From an uncultured Lachnospiraceae bacterium (GTDB taxonomy: Bacteria; Bacillota; Clostridia; Lachnospirales; Lachnospiraceae): DNA of 5,437 nucleotides. The position numbers and the translations under genes are program-made. This document shows, in pieces, positions 1-4,924 of this stretch. The DNA lies in NCBI GenBank assembly GCA_900555195.1, contig USKC01000221.1, forward strand, positions 1 through 5,437. The letters run 5' to 3'. Numbering within the stretch: the stretch's first letter is position 1; every line of letters begins with the position of its first letter. The notes under the pieces were generated by a model, which saw nothing but the letters and a program-made list of their open reading frames with translations, had not been told where the DNA came from and made no database searches.

Positions 1-848
1 CCCATGTTTCTTGCCATTACATAACAGCTGACCGTGGTGGCGGAACCGAGCATGATGAGGATGGCCACCAACTGCTCCTGGCGGAATCCAAGCCCCACGG
101 CGAGGGGGAGAAAGAGAACGCAGAAGCCGGCAAGCTTCATGATAGAAGCGGCGGCAGAAGGGCCTGCCTGCCCCTTGGCTTTGGACAGGTCGAAGGAAGC
201 GCCCATCGCCATGAGCCCCATGGGAGTGGCGAGAGAACCGATGTTGGATACGGTTTTGCCCAGGATGGAGGGCATGGGCAGGCGCAGAAGGGACCACAGC
301 AGGCCGGCTGCAATGCCGATCAGGATCGGATTGGTGACGATCCCCTTGAGCGTTTGAGCCGCCAGAGCTTTATGGTTGGGGGCAGCCTCTTTATATCCGG
401 GGCGGAACACGGAGAGGACGACGACGGCCATGATATTGTATAGAGGGACGCTGGAGACGATCATGAGCGGCACCATGCCCGCATTGCCGTAGATGTTCTG
501 CGTCAGGGCGATGCCGAGAAGGGCGGCGCTGCTGCGATAAGAAGCCTGGATGAATTCACCGCGCAGGGAAGTATTTCTGAGCAGAAAAGAGAGCGCGGTG
601 GAAATTCCGATGCTGGCAGCAGTTACCGCGAAACAGAAGACCGCAAAACGCAGATCCCAGATTTGGGAAAAGTCCACTGTGGCAAGATCGTTGAACAGCA
701 GAACGGGCAGTGGAACGAGAAAGACGAATTTGTTCATCCCGGCAGCGAAAGCTTCGCTGATCCACCCCAGTTTGCGGAAGAGCAGTCCCAGAAGCATCAT
801 GAGAAAGACGGGGACCGTCGCATTCAGGCTGAATATCAGATTTTCCAT
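1..848 (-). CDS. AEC-family membrane transporter (auxin efflux carrier-like), 3' end cut by window edge
   Basis: Reading the minus strand from 848 gives an open frame of 282 codons with no stop before the window edge. The protein is very hydrophobic and opens MENLIFSLNATVPVFLMM, as AEC transporters do. It has several leucine/valine/alanine-rich helices, a central hydrophilic loop (about residues 150-165, FRPGYKEAAPNHK) and, just after the loop, TNPILIGIAAGLL at residues 172-184, which matches the conserved TNP segment opening the second half of AEC carriers. Family members have about 300-320 residues, so only the last helix or so is missing. Known members export or import malate, malonate and other organic acids; the substrate here is unknown. 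The ATG at 848 is chosen because AAAGGA (857-862) sits 8 nt upstream; an in-frame ATG at 866 would bury that site. It lies 86 bp downstream of the AraC-type gene on the same strand, so that regulator probably controls it. Confidence 0.92.
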   Translation of the reverse strand, partial: MENLIFSLNATVPVFLMMLLGLLFRKLGWISEAFAAGMNKFVFLVPLPVLLFNDLATVDFSQIWDLRFAVFCFAVTAASIGISTALSFLLRNTSLRGEFIQASYRSSAALLGIALTQNIYGNAGMVPLMIVSSVPLYNIMAVVVLSVFRPGYKEAAPNHKALAAQTLKGIVTNPILIGIAAGLLWSLLRLPMPSILGKTVSNIGSLATPMGLMAMGASFDLSKAKGQAGPSAAASIMKLAGFCVLFLPLAVGLGFRQEQLVAILIMLGSATTVSCYVMARNM

Positions 849-872
849 ATTACATATCCTTTCCATGACAAA

Positions 873-907
873 GGGGCGGCGCTTTCCGGCAGAAAACGCA
901 CAGCCCC
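873..907 (-). promoter_or_regulatory. hairpin between the araC-type gene and the AEC transporter
   Basis: On the minus-strand transcript an outer stem GGGGC/GCCCC, a small 3x1 internal loop, then an inner 8-bp stem GCGTTTTC/GAAAGCGC (one G-T wobble) close on a TGCCG loop. Only TTTG follows, so it is a weak intrinsic terminator at best. It ends about 10 bases before the transporter's ribosome binding site. It could reduce read-through (attenuation), serve as a processing or stability element that sets unequal expression of the two genes, or bind a regulator. The pairing is read directly; the function is inferred. Confidence 0.5.
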
Positions 908-934
908 ATATGATTGCTTCCTGCTTCTTACTGA

Positions 935-1834
935 TTATTCTTGCGTGTGTTCGGAGGGAATGGCCTCCAGAAGGATCCCGTTGTTCAGGGATTTGTAACG
1001 GGAAGGCGCGCAGGCTTTCTTTGCCTTGAAGATCCGGTTGAAGGTAGAAAGGCTGTTGAAACCGGAACGCATGGCCACCTCCATGATGGTGAGATCCGGA
1101 CACAGAAGCAGCTTTTCCGCATAGGCCAGCCTGCGGCTGGTCAGGTACTCGTAGCAGGAAACGCCCGTAAACTGCTTAAACAGTCTGGAAAAATGATATT
1201 TGCTGAATCCTGCCCGTTTGGCCAGATCTTCTATACGAAGCTGCTGTGTGCAGTGTTCGTTGATGTAATTGCAGATATCCATAAATTTTTCGATATATTC
1301 CTGCTGTTTGCTGCCGGGCAGCTCAGGAAACTTCTGCGCTTCCACCACCTCTGCGCGTCCCAGAAGAACGAAGAAGCGCAGCAGCATCGAATAGACATCC
1401 GGTTCCCGGAACGGATCGTCCCCCATATAAACCTGCGTGATTTCAGCAAGAAGCTTCCCCAGACAGGAAGCCAGTTCGGGAGTCTCATCCTTCCGGATCA
1501 GCCGGTAGGGCCGCAGAATATGGATCAGGGAATCCATGCCTCCAAGCGTAGCAAGAAGCGAATAGTCGAACTGCAGGATCAGCCGCTCCCCCTCTGCGGG
1601 CGCATAAAGGGCATGGAGTTCCCCTGGGGGGATGAGTATGATATCTCCGGGATAGAATACCTGTGTTTTGCCGTTGGTCTTTACCGTGTATTCGTTTCGG
1701 ACAGGGGCAATGATTTCCATGGCTGTGTGCCAGTGCAGGGGGAAATTCTCCGGATCGGTATTCAGAAAAGCGCGGACTGCCTGCATGTCCTTATAAGAAA
1801 CTGTTTCATGTGTGCCATTTAATGTCTCGATCAT
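935..1834 (-). CDS. AraC-family transcriptional regulator with N-terminal cupin domain
   Basis: This is a protein of 299 residues from the ATG at 1834, the usual size for the family. Residues about 30-80 form an AraC-type cupin: HWHTAMEI gives the HxH and acidic ligand positions (H34, H36, E40), and PGDIILIPPGELHAL (62-76) is the second cupin motif with H74. The last ~100 residues hold two helix-turn-helix units: IEDLAKRAGFSKYHFSRLFK and IMEVAMRSGFNSLSTFNRIFK, ending in the typical PSRYK. Such proteins bind DNA direct repeats and switch transcription when a small molecule occupies the cupin; the ligand is not known. Starts at GTG 1846 and ATG 1843 are in frame, but the GGAG at 1846-1849 lies 2 nt or less from them and 11 nt from 1834, so 1834 is preferred, with modest certainty. 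The transporter downstream on the same strand is the likely target, and the repeat-rich leader suggests autoregulation. Confidence 0.93.
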   Translation of the reverse strand: MIETLNGTHETVSYKDMQAVRAFLNTDPENFPLHWHTAMEIIAPVRNEYTVKTNGKTQVFYPGDIILIPPGELHALYAPAEGERLILQFDYSLLATLGGMDSLIHILRPYRLIRKDETPELASCLGKLLAEITQVYMGDDPFREPDVYSMLLRFFVLLGRAEVVEAQKFPELPGSKQQEYIEKFMDICNYINEHCTQQLRIEDLAKRAGFSKYHFSRLFKQFTGVSCYEYLTSRRLAYAEKLLLCPDLTIMEVAMRSGFNSLSTFNRIFKAKKACAPSRYKSLNNGILLEAIPSEHTQE

Positions 1835-1854
1835 GTTGTGCATCACTCCATTTC

Positions 1855-1876
1855 ATGCCGCCGTATTAGGCGGCAT
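1855..1876 (-). promoter_or_regulatory. perfect 8-bp inverted repeat in the araC-type leader
   Basis: ATGCCGCC and GGCGGCAT are separated by 6 bases (GTATTA). In the transcript this forms a GC-rich hairpin whose edge is 5 bases from the GGAG ribosome binding site, so folding could limit ribosome access. As DNA it could equally be a dimer operator. No T-run follows, so it is not an intrinsic terminator. Confidence 0.5.
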
Positions 1877-1900
1877 TCAGGTGTATCGGCAAAAAATACA

Positions 1901-1949
1901 GGATATTGGGAATATCCGGTACCTGGCATATGCTATATGCTGAATATTC
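1901..1949. promoter_or_regulatory. cluster of AT-rich palindromes and a tandem repeat upstream of the araC-type gene
   Basis: Four elements are packed into 49 bp: GGATATT-GGG-AATATCC (1901-1917, perfect 7-bp arms), the palindrome GCATATGC (1926-1933), the tandem pair ATATGCT-ATATGCT (1928-1941) and the palindrome GAATATTC (1942-1949). AraC-type proteins usually bind direct repeats, and palindromes suit dimeric repressors. The cluster lies downstream of the proposed promoter at 1975-2003, a position where binding would block transcription. These may be autoregulatory sites; that is inference. Confidence 0.4.
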
Positions 1950-1974
1950 TGACAGCCTGGGCCAATACAGCTTC

Positions 1975-2003
1975 AGTATAGCAAACGTTTGAGAGGGATG
2001 CAA
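1975..2003 (-). promoter_or_regulatory. candidate sigma-A promoter for the araC-type gene
   Basis: The minus strand shows TTGCAT (1998-2003), a 17-bp spacer and TATACT (1975-1980), with the extended -10 bases TGC directly before it. The -35 is poor (3 of 6), but the -10 is 5 of 6 and the TG extension compensates. Transcription would start near 1968, leaving a leader of about 135 nt that carries the repeats described above. The spacer contains a 10-bp palindrome. Confidence 0.45.
1982..1991. promoter_or_regulatory. palindrome CAAACGTTTG inside the candidate promoter spacer
   Basis: This perfect 10-bp palindrome sits between the proposed -35 and -10 boxes. Its AAACGTTT core resembles the centre of CcpA cre sites and other LacI-family operators, but the conserved outer TG of cre is absent on both strands. 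It could be a repressor site at the promoter; the identity of the binder is open. Confidence 0.3.
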
Positions 2004-2056
2004 ATGGAACCGGCTGCAATGTTAAAAGTTTGATGCAGGTGCTTGCAGAGGGGATT

Positions 2057-2731
2057 TTACTTGTTAAGAACTTCCCTATGTTTCATTGCTCGATAGCCGA
2101 TGAAGACGGTCCATACATAAGCGCAAGTCTTAGGGATCATCAGCATTCCAATGAGCGGAATGGCATCTGCCCATAGCACCACCGGAATATAGAAGCCAAA
2201 ACTCAGGATGATGGTCAGCCACATCCAGCGGAAGGCCCGATCCTTATGTTCTTTCGCGCTGCGGTAAAACAACACAATGACAAGAAGCCCTAAAAGGGCA
2301 AAAGGAATATTGCGGTAAATGCCCCAGGAGAGGGGAGATTCCGCGCTCAGCCATTGATTCTGCGGCATCATGCATAGAATGATCCGAAGGCCGGCAAGGC
2401 CATACACAACAGCGGAGAGGCCTTTTTGACCAGTGACTGCATACCGCTGCCTCCAGACATGATAGAGCAGTACATAGAAAACGGTCATCGTGACAGAAGT
2501 GATCCACTTACCCAGGCCCAGAGGAACCGTATAATTTTCCAGTCCTGTGGTACACAGGGCCAGGGCGCGAGGAACCAGATGGAAGGAGTCTCCGACGCCC
2601 AATACCACTGCCATCCAGCCGAACAGCCGGAATTGAGACTCCCCTTTGCTGCCCTGAATCATCAGAACCCCAAGGGTAATCACTGTAATTAGATAGATAA
2701 CATCAAATAAAGTTTCCACGATTGCCTGCAT
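2057..2731 (-). CDS. seven-helix membrane protein of unknown function, co-transcribed with tetR
   Basis: This protein of 224 residues has about seven hydrophobic helices, roughly at 11-26, 34-53, 72-94, 104-122, 136-155, 168-188 and 190-212, joined by short loops with no soluble domain. Charged or polar residues lie unusually close to the membrane: GVGDSFHLVPR (residues 45-55) closes helix 2 with D48, H51 and R55, suggesting a buried functional site. I do not recognise a named family; it may be one of the uncharacterised integral membrane proteins found beside TetR regulators in Clostridia. ATG 2731 has AAAGGAG (2739-2745) 7 nt upstream, so the start is secure. Only 24 bp separate it from the tetR stop, and the ribosome binding site lies in that gap, so the two genes form one operon. 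This implies the repressor controls the protein, perhaps as a permease or a sensor of the same compound. Confidence 0.9.
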   Translation of the reverse strand: MQAIVETLFDVIYLITVITLGVLMIQGSKGESQFRLFGWMAVVLGVGDSFHLVPRALALCTTGLENYTVPLGLGKWITSVTMTVFYVLLYHVWRQRYAVTGQKGLSAVVYGLAGLRIILCMMPQNQWLSAESPLSWGIYRNIPFALLGLLVIVLFYRSAKEHKDRAFRWMWLTIILSFGFYIPVVLWADAIPLIGMLMIPKTCAYVWTVFIGYRAMKHREVLNK

Positions 2732-2755
2732 TTCTACTCTCCTTTACATTCTATT

Positions 2756-3313
2756 TCAGTAAATAGTTCTGCGGATGATCTCCAACACAGGGGAGGGATC
2801 ATAATCCTGCCGGACCAAGGCGGACAACATCAGAGAAAATAGCACATCCGCCAATTTTTCCGCGGTGAACTGTTCTGTAAAAGCGTTGGGCCGGACGTTG
2901 GCATCCCGTTTCAGGACAGCGCACAATTCTTCTGTAATATGCCGCCAGGTCCGCTGCATCAAGCGCTTTCCCTCAGACGCACCCTCCTGCATGAAACCAA
3001 GGGAATGAAACGTGAAAAATCCGGGATATTGTTTGTGGCCATATTCCATTCGCCCATATATCCAGGCGATGCAGGATTGGATGTCCTCAAACGCATCTTT
3101 GTTCTCCGGGCGGTGGAAAATTTCAAACCAGACGCTTTCTACTGTGGATTCCACCAGTTTTGCTTTGGAATCGAAATAATTATAGATCGATCCAACCGAT
3201 ACCCCGCAGGCCGTTGCAAGCGAGCGGATATTGAGCGCAGACCACCCCTGTGTCCGGATGAATTCCCTGCTGGCTTTTAAAATTTCTTCTTTGGATGTTA
3301 CAACCGTATTCAT
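2756..3313 (-). CDS. TetR/AcrR-family transcriptional repressor
   Basis: This protein of 185 residues is of normal length for the family. The N-terminus is a canonical TetR DNA-binding domain: helix 1 KEEILKASREFIRTQGW (8-24), then the helix-turn-helix NIRSLATACGVSVGSIYNYF (28-47), followed by D48-S-K-A-K-L, the usual start of helix 4. The rest (about 55-185) is the variable, mostly helical ligand-binding and dimerisation domain, which gives no hint of the ligand. ATG 3313 is preceded by GAGGTGAT (3317-3324). It is the first gene of a two-gene operon with the seven-helix membrane protein. The promoter is a perfect consensus one and is overlapped by a 15-bp palindrome, so the gene product almost certainly represses its own operon until a ligand binds. 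Confidence 0.96.
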   Translation of the reverse strand: MNTVVTSKEEILKASREFIRTQGWSALNIRSLATACGVSVGSIYNYFDSKAKLVESTVESVWFEIFHRPENKDAFEDIQSCIAWIYGRMEYGHKQYPGFFTFHSLGFMQEGASEGKRLMQRTWRHITEELCAVLKRDANVRPNAFTEQFTAEKLADVLFSLMLSALVRQDYDPSPVLEIIRRTIY

Positions 3314-3327
3314 TCAATCACCTCAAT

Positions 3328-3342
3328 ATGAACATTGTTCAT
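3328..3342. promoter_or_regulatory. probable TetR operator (perfect 15-bp palindrome)
   Basis: ATGAACA-T-TGTTCAT has perfect 7-bp arms around one central base. It overlaps the last two bases of the -10 box and covers the expected transcription start (near 3334), 14 bp upstream of the tetR start codon. Size, symmetry and place are those of an autorepressor's operator. Confidence 0.8.
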
Positions 3343-3369
3343 TATAGTGTGTCAGGTTTTCTTTGTCAA
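3341..3369 (-). promoter_or_regulatory. perfect consensus sigma-A promoter of the tetR-membrane protein operon
   Basis: On the minus strand TTGACA (3364-3369), a spacer of exactly 17 bp (3347-3363) and TATAAT (3341-3346) match the consensus at all 12 positions. A promoter this strong on a regulatory operon only makes sense if it is tightly repressed, which fits the palindrome overlapping its -10 box. Confidence 0.93.
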
Positions 3370-3400
3370 TTTATGTAAGAGGTTTTATAGAGGACATCGT

Positions 3401-3463
3401 TTCCCCTCTGCCGTGCAGGCTGGATTTCGTTTCCCTAAAACCAGCCCGCACGGCAGAAGGGAA
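3401..3463. repeat. long near-perfect hairpin (23-nt arms) between the divergent tetR and CarD genes
   Basis: Arms 3401-3423 and 3441-3463 pair at 21 of 23 positions (two C-A type mismatches, at 3406/3458 and 3417/3447); the core is CTGCCGTGC/GCACGGCAG. The 17-base loop is AT-rich. A smaller hairpin (GGCGGC/GCTGCC, 3464-3477) follows directly. It lies between two outward-facing genes and has no T-run on either side of the stem, so it does not look like an ordinary terminator. REP-like or MITE-like repeats and structured non-coding RNAs have this form. Confidence 0.75.
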
Positions 3464-3571
3464 GGCGGCAAGCTGCCAGGCAACAGGGGAATATTGGGTA
3501 AAAGTGCACAATTCTATTCGCTCATATATCCGGCATGCAGCACAAAAATGCTCGTATGGACGAAAAAAGAT

Positions 3572-3601
3572 TTGCTTTTTCGTGCATTTATCTGATAAAA
3601 T
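3572..3601 (+). promoter_or_regulatory. candidate promoter for the CarD-family gene
   Basis: TTGCTT (3572-3577), an 18-bp spacer and TAAAAT (3596-3601) are seen, with TGA just before the -10 giving an extended -10. The predicted start near 3608 leaves a leader of about 158 nt. The -35 falls within the right arm of the AT-rich hairpin at 3560-3583. Confidence 0.5.
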
Positions 3602-3623
3602 AAAAACAGATACCAAAGAAAGA

Positions 3624-3659
3624 AGCGATCCGCAGGCTGGCAGGCATTTGTGGGTCGCT
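3624..3659 (+). promoter_or_regulatory. hairpin in the CarD leader
   Basis: AGCGATCC (3624-3631) and GGGTCGCT (3652-3659) pair over 8 positions, with one T-G wobble, around a 20-base loop. It sits at the start of the predicted untranslated leader and does not match a riboswitch I know. It may act in mRNA stability or be incidental. Confidence 0.3.
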
Positions 3660-3766
3660 GCTCATTTTGTGAGAGACGGATATGGGGAAAGCGCGAAAAA
3701 GCGGCTTTATACCTGGTGCGGCAGAAGGTAAGAACATGTGGGAGCAGGAAGGAAAGGAGCGGTTGT

Positions 3767-4282
3767 ATGTATCATCAGGGAGAATATATTGTATATGGCA
3801 ACAAGGGCGTCTGTGAGATCATGGATATTTCCACGATGAATATCGGCGGAGTGAACAAAGACCGGCTTTATTATTATCTGAGACCCGTCAACGACAAGGA
3901 TGGGCGGATATTCACGCCGGTGGACAGCGAGAAGACCGCCATGCGGAGGATCCTGACGAAGGAAGAAGCGGAATCTCTGATCGAAAGCATTCCGTCCATC
4001 GGAAGCTTGTGGGTGGCGGACGAGAAGCAGCGGGAAGCCAATTATAAGCAGGCGGTGAACAGCTGCGACTGCACGGAATGGATCCGCATCATTAAGACGC
4101 TTTGGAGAAGAAATCGGGATCGGATGGCTGTGGGAAAGAAGGTGACTGCGATGGATAAGAAATATTTTAAACTCGCACAGGATAACCTGTATTCGGAACT
4201 TTCCATGAGCCTGCACATCCCGCAGGTGAGCATGGAGGATTATATCGCAAAAAAGGTGGAGGAACAGAAGGAAGAAGTGTGA
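3767..4282 (+). CDS. CarD-family RNA-polymerase-binding regulator
   Basis: This protein has 171 residues. The N-terminal part (about 5-70) is a CarD/TRCF RNA-polymerase-interaction domain: GEYIVYGNKGVCEI (5-18) corresponds to the family's opening strand motif, and YYYLRPVNDKDGRIFTPVD (35-53) is the core ending in the typical PVD. The rest is a helical DNA-contacting domain with W82 near the position of the conserved tryptophan of mycobacterial CarD, and a stretch GKKVTAMDKKYFKLAQDNLY with the usual GKK...A pattern. Family members bind the polymerase beta subunit and modulate open-complex stability. ATG 3767 is chosen because AAAGGAG (3753-3759) lies 7 nt upstream and the domain begins there; an open frame extends to 3650 but has no family match. 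It stands alone on the plus strand, divergent from tetR. Clostridia often carry several small CarD paralogues, so it need not be the main housekeeping one. Confidence 0.95.
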   Translation: MYHQGEYIVYGNKGVCEIMDISTMNIGGVNKDRLYYYLRPVNDKDGRIFTPVDSEKTAMRRILTKEEAESLIESIPSIGSLWVADEKQREANYKQAVNSCDCTEWIRIIKTLWRRNRDRMAVGKKVTAMDKKYFKLAQDNLYSELSMSLHIPQVSMEDYIAKKVEEQKEEV

Positions 4283-4285
4283 GTT

Positions 4286-4320
4286 TTGGGGACAACCCCG
4301 AACCTGCTACCCTGTAGTGG
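4286..4320 (+). other. oriT-like hairpin with nick-site-like motif
   Basis: GGGG-ACAA-CCCC (4288-4299) forms a tight hairpin, flanked by TT and GAA that can extend it. Nine bases further is TACCCTG-T (4308-4315), which differs by one base from the YATCCTG-Y nick consensus of MOBP/IncP-type relaxases. The motif also sits in a short repeat, CTAC-CCT-GTAG. Hairpin followed by nick motif is the usual layout of such origins of transfer. No relaxase gene is in view, so this is a weak call. Confidence 0.3.
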
Positions 4321-4355
4321 AACCAACCGGACTTTTCGGACACCTTCCGCGAAGC

Positions 4356-4426
4356 TAAAAACCGCTGAAACACTGATAAAATCGGCATTTCCAGAACAAA
4401 AGCCTTAAAAACCGGGCATTTCCCAG
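4356..4426 (+). repeat. iteron-like repeated motifs in the element remnant
   Basis: TAAAAACCG occurs at 4356-4364 and again at 4406-4414, with TAAAATCGG at 4377-4385 between them. The last two copies are followed by near-identical sequence (GGCATTTCC, then AG), making an imperfect direct repeat of about 17-19 bp (4378-4394 and 4408-4426). Such repeats serve as binding sites in replication or transfer origins. The rest of 4283-4603 shows no complete gene. Confidence 0.4.
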
Positions 4427-4474
4427 CCATCCAAATTTCAACCGCTTTGGAGCTGATTTTGAACCGTATGCGGG

Positions 4475-4558
4475 ATGTTGAAGGGATGTATGCAGGATGC
4501 CCACGAACTTAATTATGATTCTTTTGTTACTGCCGTTTTAATACAAAAGTCATTGTAG
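4475..4558 (+). pseudogene. possible 27-residue remnant of an element gene's C-terminus
   Basis: A short frame from ATG 4475 (or ATG 4490, with AAGG 6 nt upstream) to TAG 4556-4558 encodes MQDAHELNYDSFVTAVLIQKSL as its last 22 residues, split here as MQDAHELNYD and SFVTAVLIQKSL. Its amphipathic pattern and codon choice look like a genuine protein tail rather than random sequence. It ends 45 bp before the winged-helix gene on the same strand. I do not recognise the parent protein, and it may be noise. Confidence 0.25.
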
Positions 4559-4573
4559 CAGTTTTACCCGTTG

Positions 4574-4605
4574 TTGACAATACGTTTTTTGGGAGCTGAT
4601 ACAAT
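4574..4605 (+). promoter_or_regulatory. promoter-like sequence overlapping the start of the winged-helix gene
   Basis: A perfect TTGACA (4574-4579) is followed after 20 bp by an extended -10, TGA-TACAAT (4597-4605), whose last bases are the start codon region at 4604. The spacing is long, and a start here would place the transcript 5' end inside the gene. The TTGACA may instead work with GATACA at 4598-4603 (18-bp spacer). Either reading conflicts with the good ribosome binding site, so transcription may come from further upstream. Confidence 0.3.
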
Positions 4606-4846
4606 GAAAAACAGGAAATATTATGAGCAGCTTTACACGGAATATCCTACTGTGGTGACACTCATCCAATTTCGCCAGATGCTTGGAGGAATTGGCGATA
4701 CTACGGCCCGAAAGTTGATGCGAGAAAACCGTGTAAAACACTACTACATCCGTCACACCTACCTTATTCCAAAGGACTGGGTGATTGACTATGTACTCAG
4801 TGAACACTACGCTGAATACAGAGAACAACTGAAAGTACAGGTTTAG
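4604..4846 (+). CDS. small winged-helix DNA-binding protein of a conjugative element (excisionase/MerR-like)
   Basis: This protein has 80 residues. Residues about 20-40 form a helix-turn-helix (LIQFRQMLGG, then DTTARKLMRENRV), followed by a wing (KHYYIRHTYLIPK, 45-57) and a closing helix (DWVIDYVLSEHY, 58-69). This is the layout of excisionase and MerR-like domains that read 'select recognition helix, then arginine, then Y-L-IPK wing'. Proteins of this kind are common small genes of clostridial conjugative elements, often lying upstream of a ParA-type ATPase as here. Some direct excision, while others regulate element genes; which applies here is unknown. ATG 4604 is preferred because GGGAG (4590-4594) lies about 8-9 nt upstream; the frame is open back to a TTG at 4571 without support. 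A strong terminator follows 26 bp after the stop. The gene appears intact although its element is not. Confidence 0.88.
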   Translation: MKNRKYYEQLYTEYPTVVTLIQFRQMLGGIGDTTARKLMRENRVKHYYIRHTYLIPKDWVIDYVLSEHYAEYREQLKVQV

Positions 4847-4872
4847 TCCTTACTATAATAATAGGTAATAAG

Positions 4873-4902
4873 TAGGCGTTCAGAAATGATCGCCTATTTT
4901 TT
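4873..4902 (+). terminator. intrinsic terminator after the winged-helix gene
   Basis: Stem TAGGCG/CGCCTA, one T-T mismatch, then TCA/TGA closing on a GAAA tetraloop (4873-4896) is followed directly by six T (4897-4902). A perfect -10-like TATAAT lies just upstream at 4854-4859 without a clear -35. If transcription does start there, this hairpin would act as an attenuator in the parA leader instead. Confidence 0.9.
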
Positions 4903-4924
4903 ATGCCTGCCAGGAGGTGACACA

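Larger units (their letters stand above)
3464..3766 (+). other. gene-free region between the big hairpin and the CarD gene; possible dispersed repeat
   Basis: No convincing gene is present. The first part (to about 3601) contains a second hairpin, ACGAAAAA/TTTTTCGT (3560-3567 with 3576-3583), and an AT-rich stretch ending in a promoter-like sequence. Open frames cross it on both strands but have no ribosome binding site and low-complexity composition. My recollection is that similar conceptual translations recur among hypothetical proteins of gut Clostridia, which would make 3401-3601 a repeated non-coding element; this is memory, not a search. The second part (3602-3766) is the likely CarD leader and holds a short hairpin at about 3690-3706 (AAAGC/GCTTT). 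Confidence 0.4.

Noticed and set aside
34..1029. Plus-strand frames (34-357, 550-1029, 663-998) across the transporter gene
   Set aside because: They are shadows of the AEC gene on the other strand: rich in Arg, Ser and Pro, without hydrophobic structure or start signals.
941..1822. Plus-strand open frame of 293 residues opposite the AraC-type gene
   Set aside because: It lies entirely antisense to a gene with clear cupin and double helix-turn-helix motifs, has no ribosome binding site and resembles no known protein.
1982..1991. A true CcpA cre site in the araC-type promoter
   Set aside because: The core fits, but the conserved TG at the left edge is missing on both strands, so only a generic palindrome is reported.
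3335..3731. Plus- and minus-strand frames of 80-120 residues over the big hairpin
   Set aside because: There is no ribosome binding site, the composition is odd, and the frames run through the hairpin and promoter sequences; treated as non-coding repeat.
3650..3766. N-terminal extension of the CarD-family protein to ATG 3650
   Set aside because: The extra 39 residues do not match the family, and AAAGGAG sits 7 nt before ATG 3767.
3707..4430. Minus-strand frames opposite and beyond the CarD gene
   Set aside because: They overlap a well-supported gene and have no start signals or family features.
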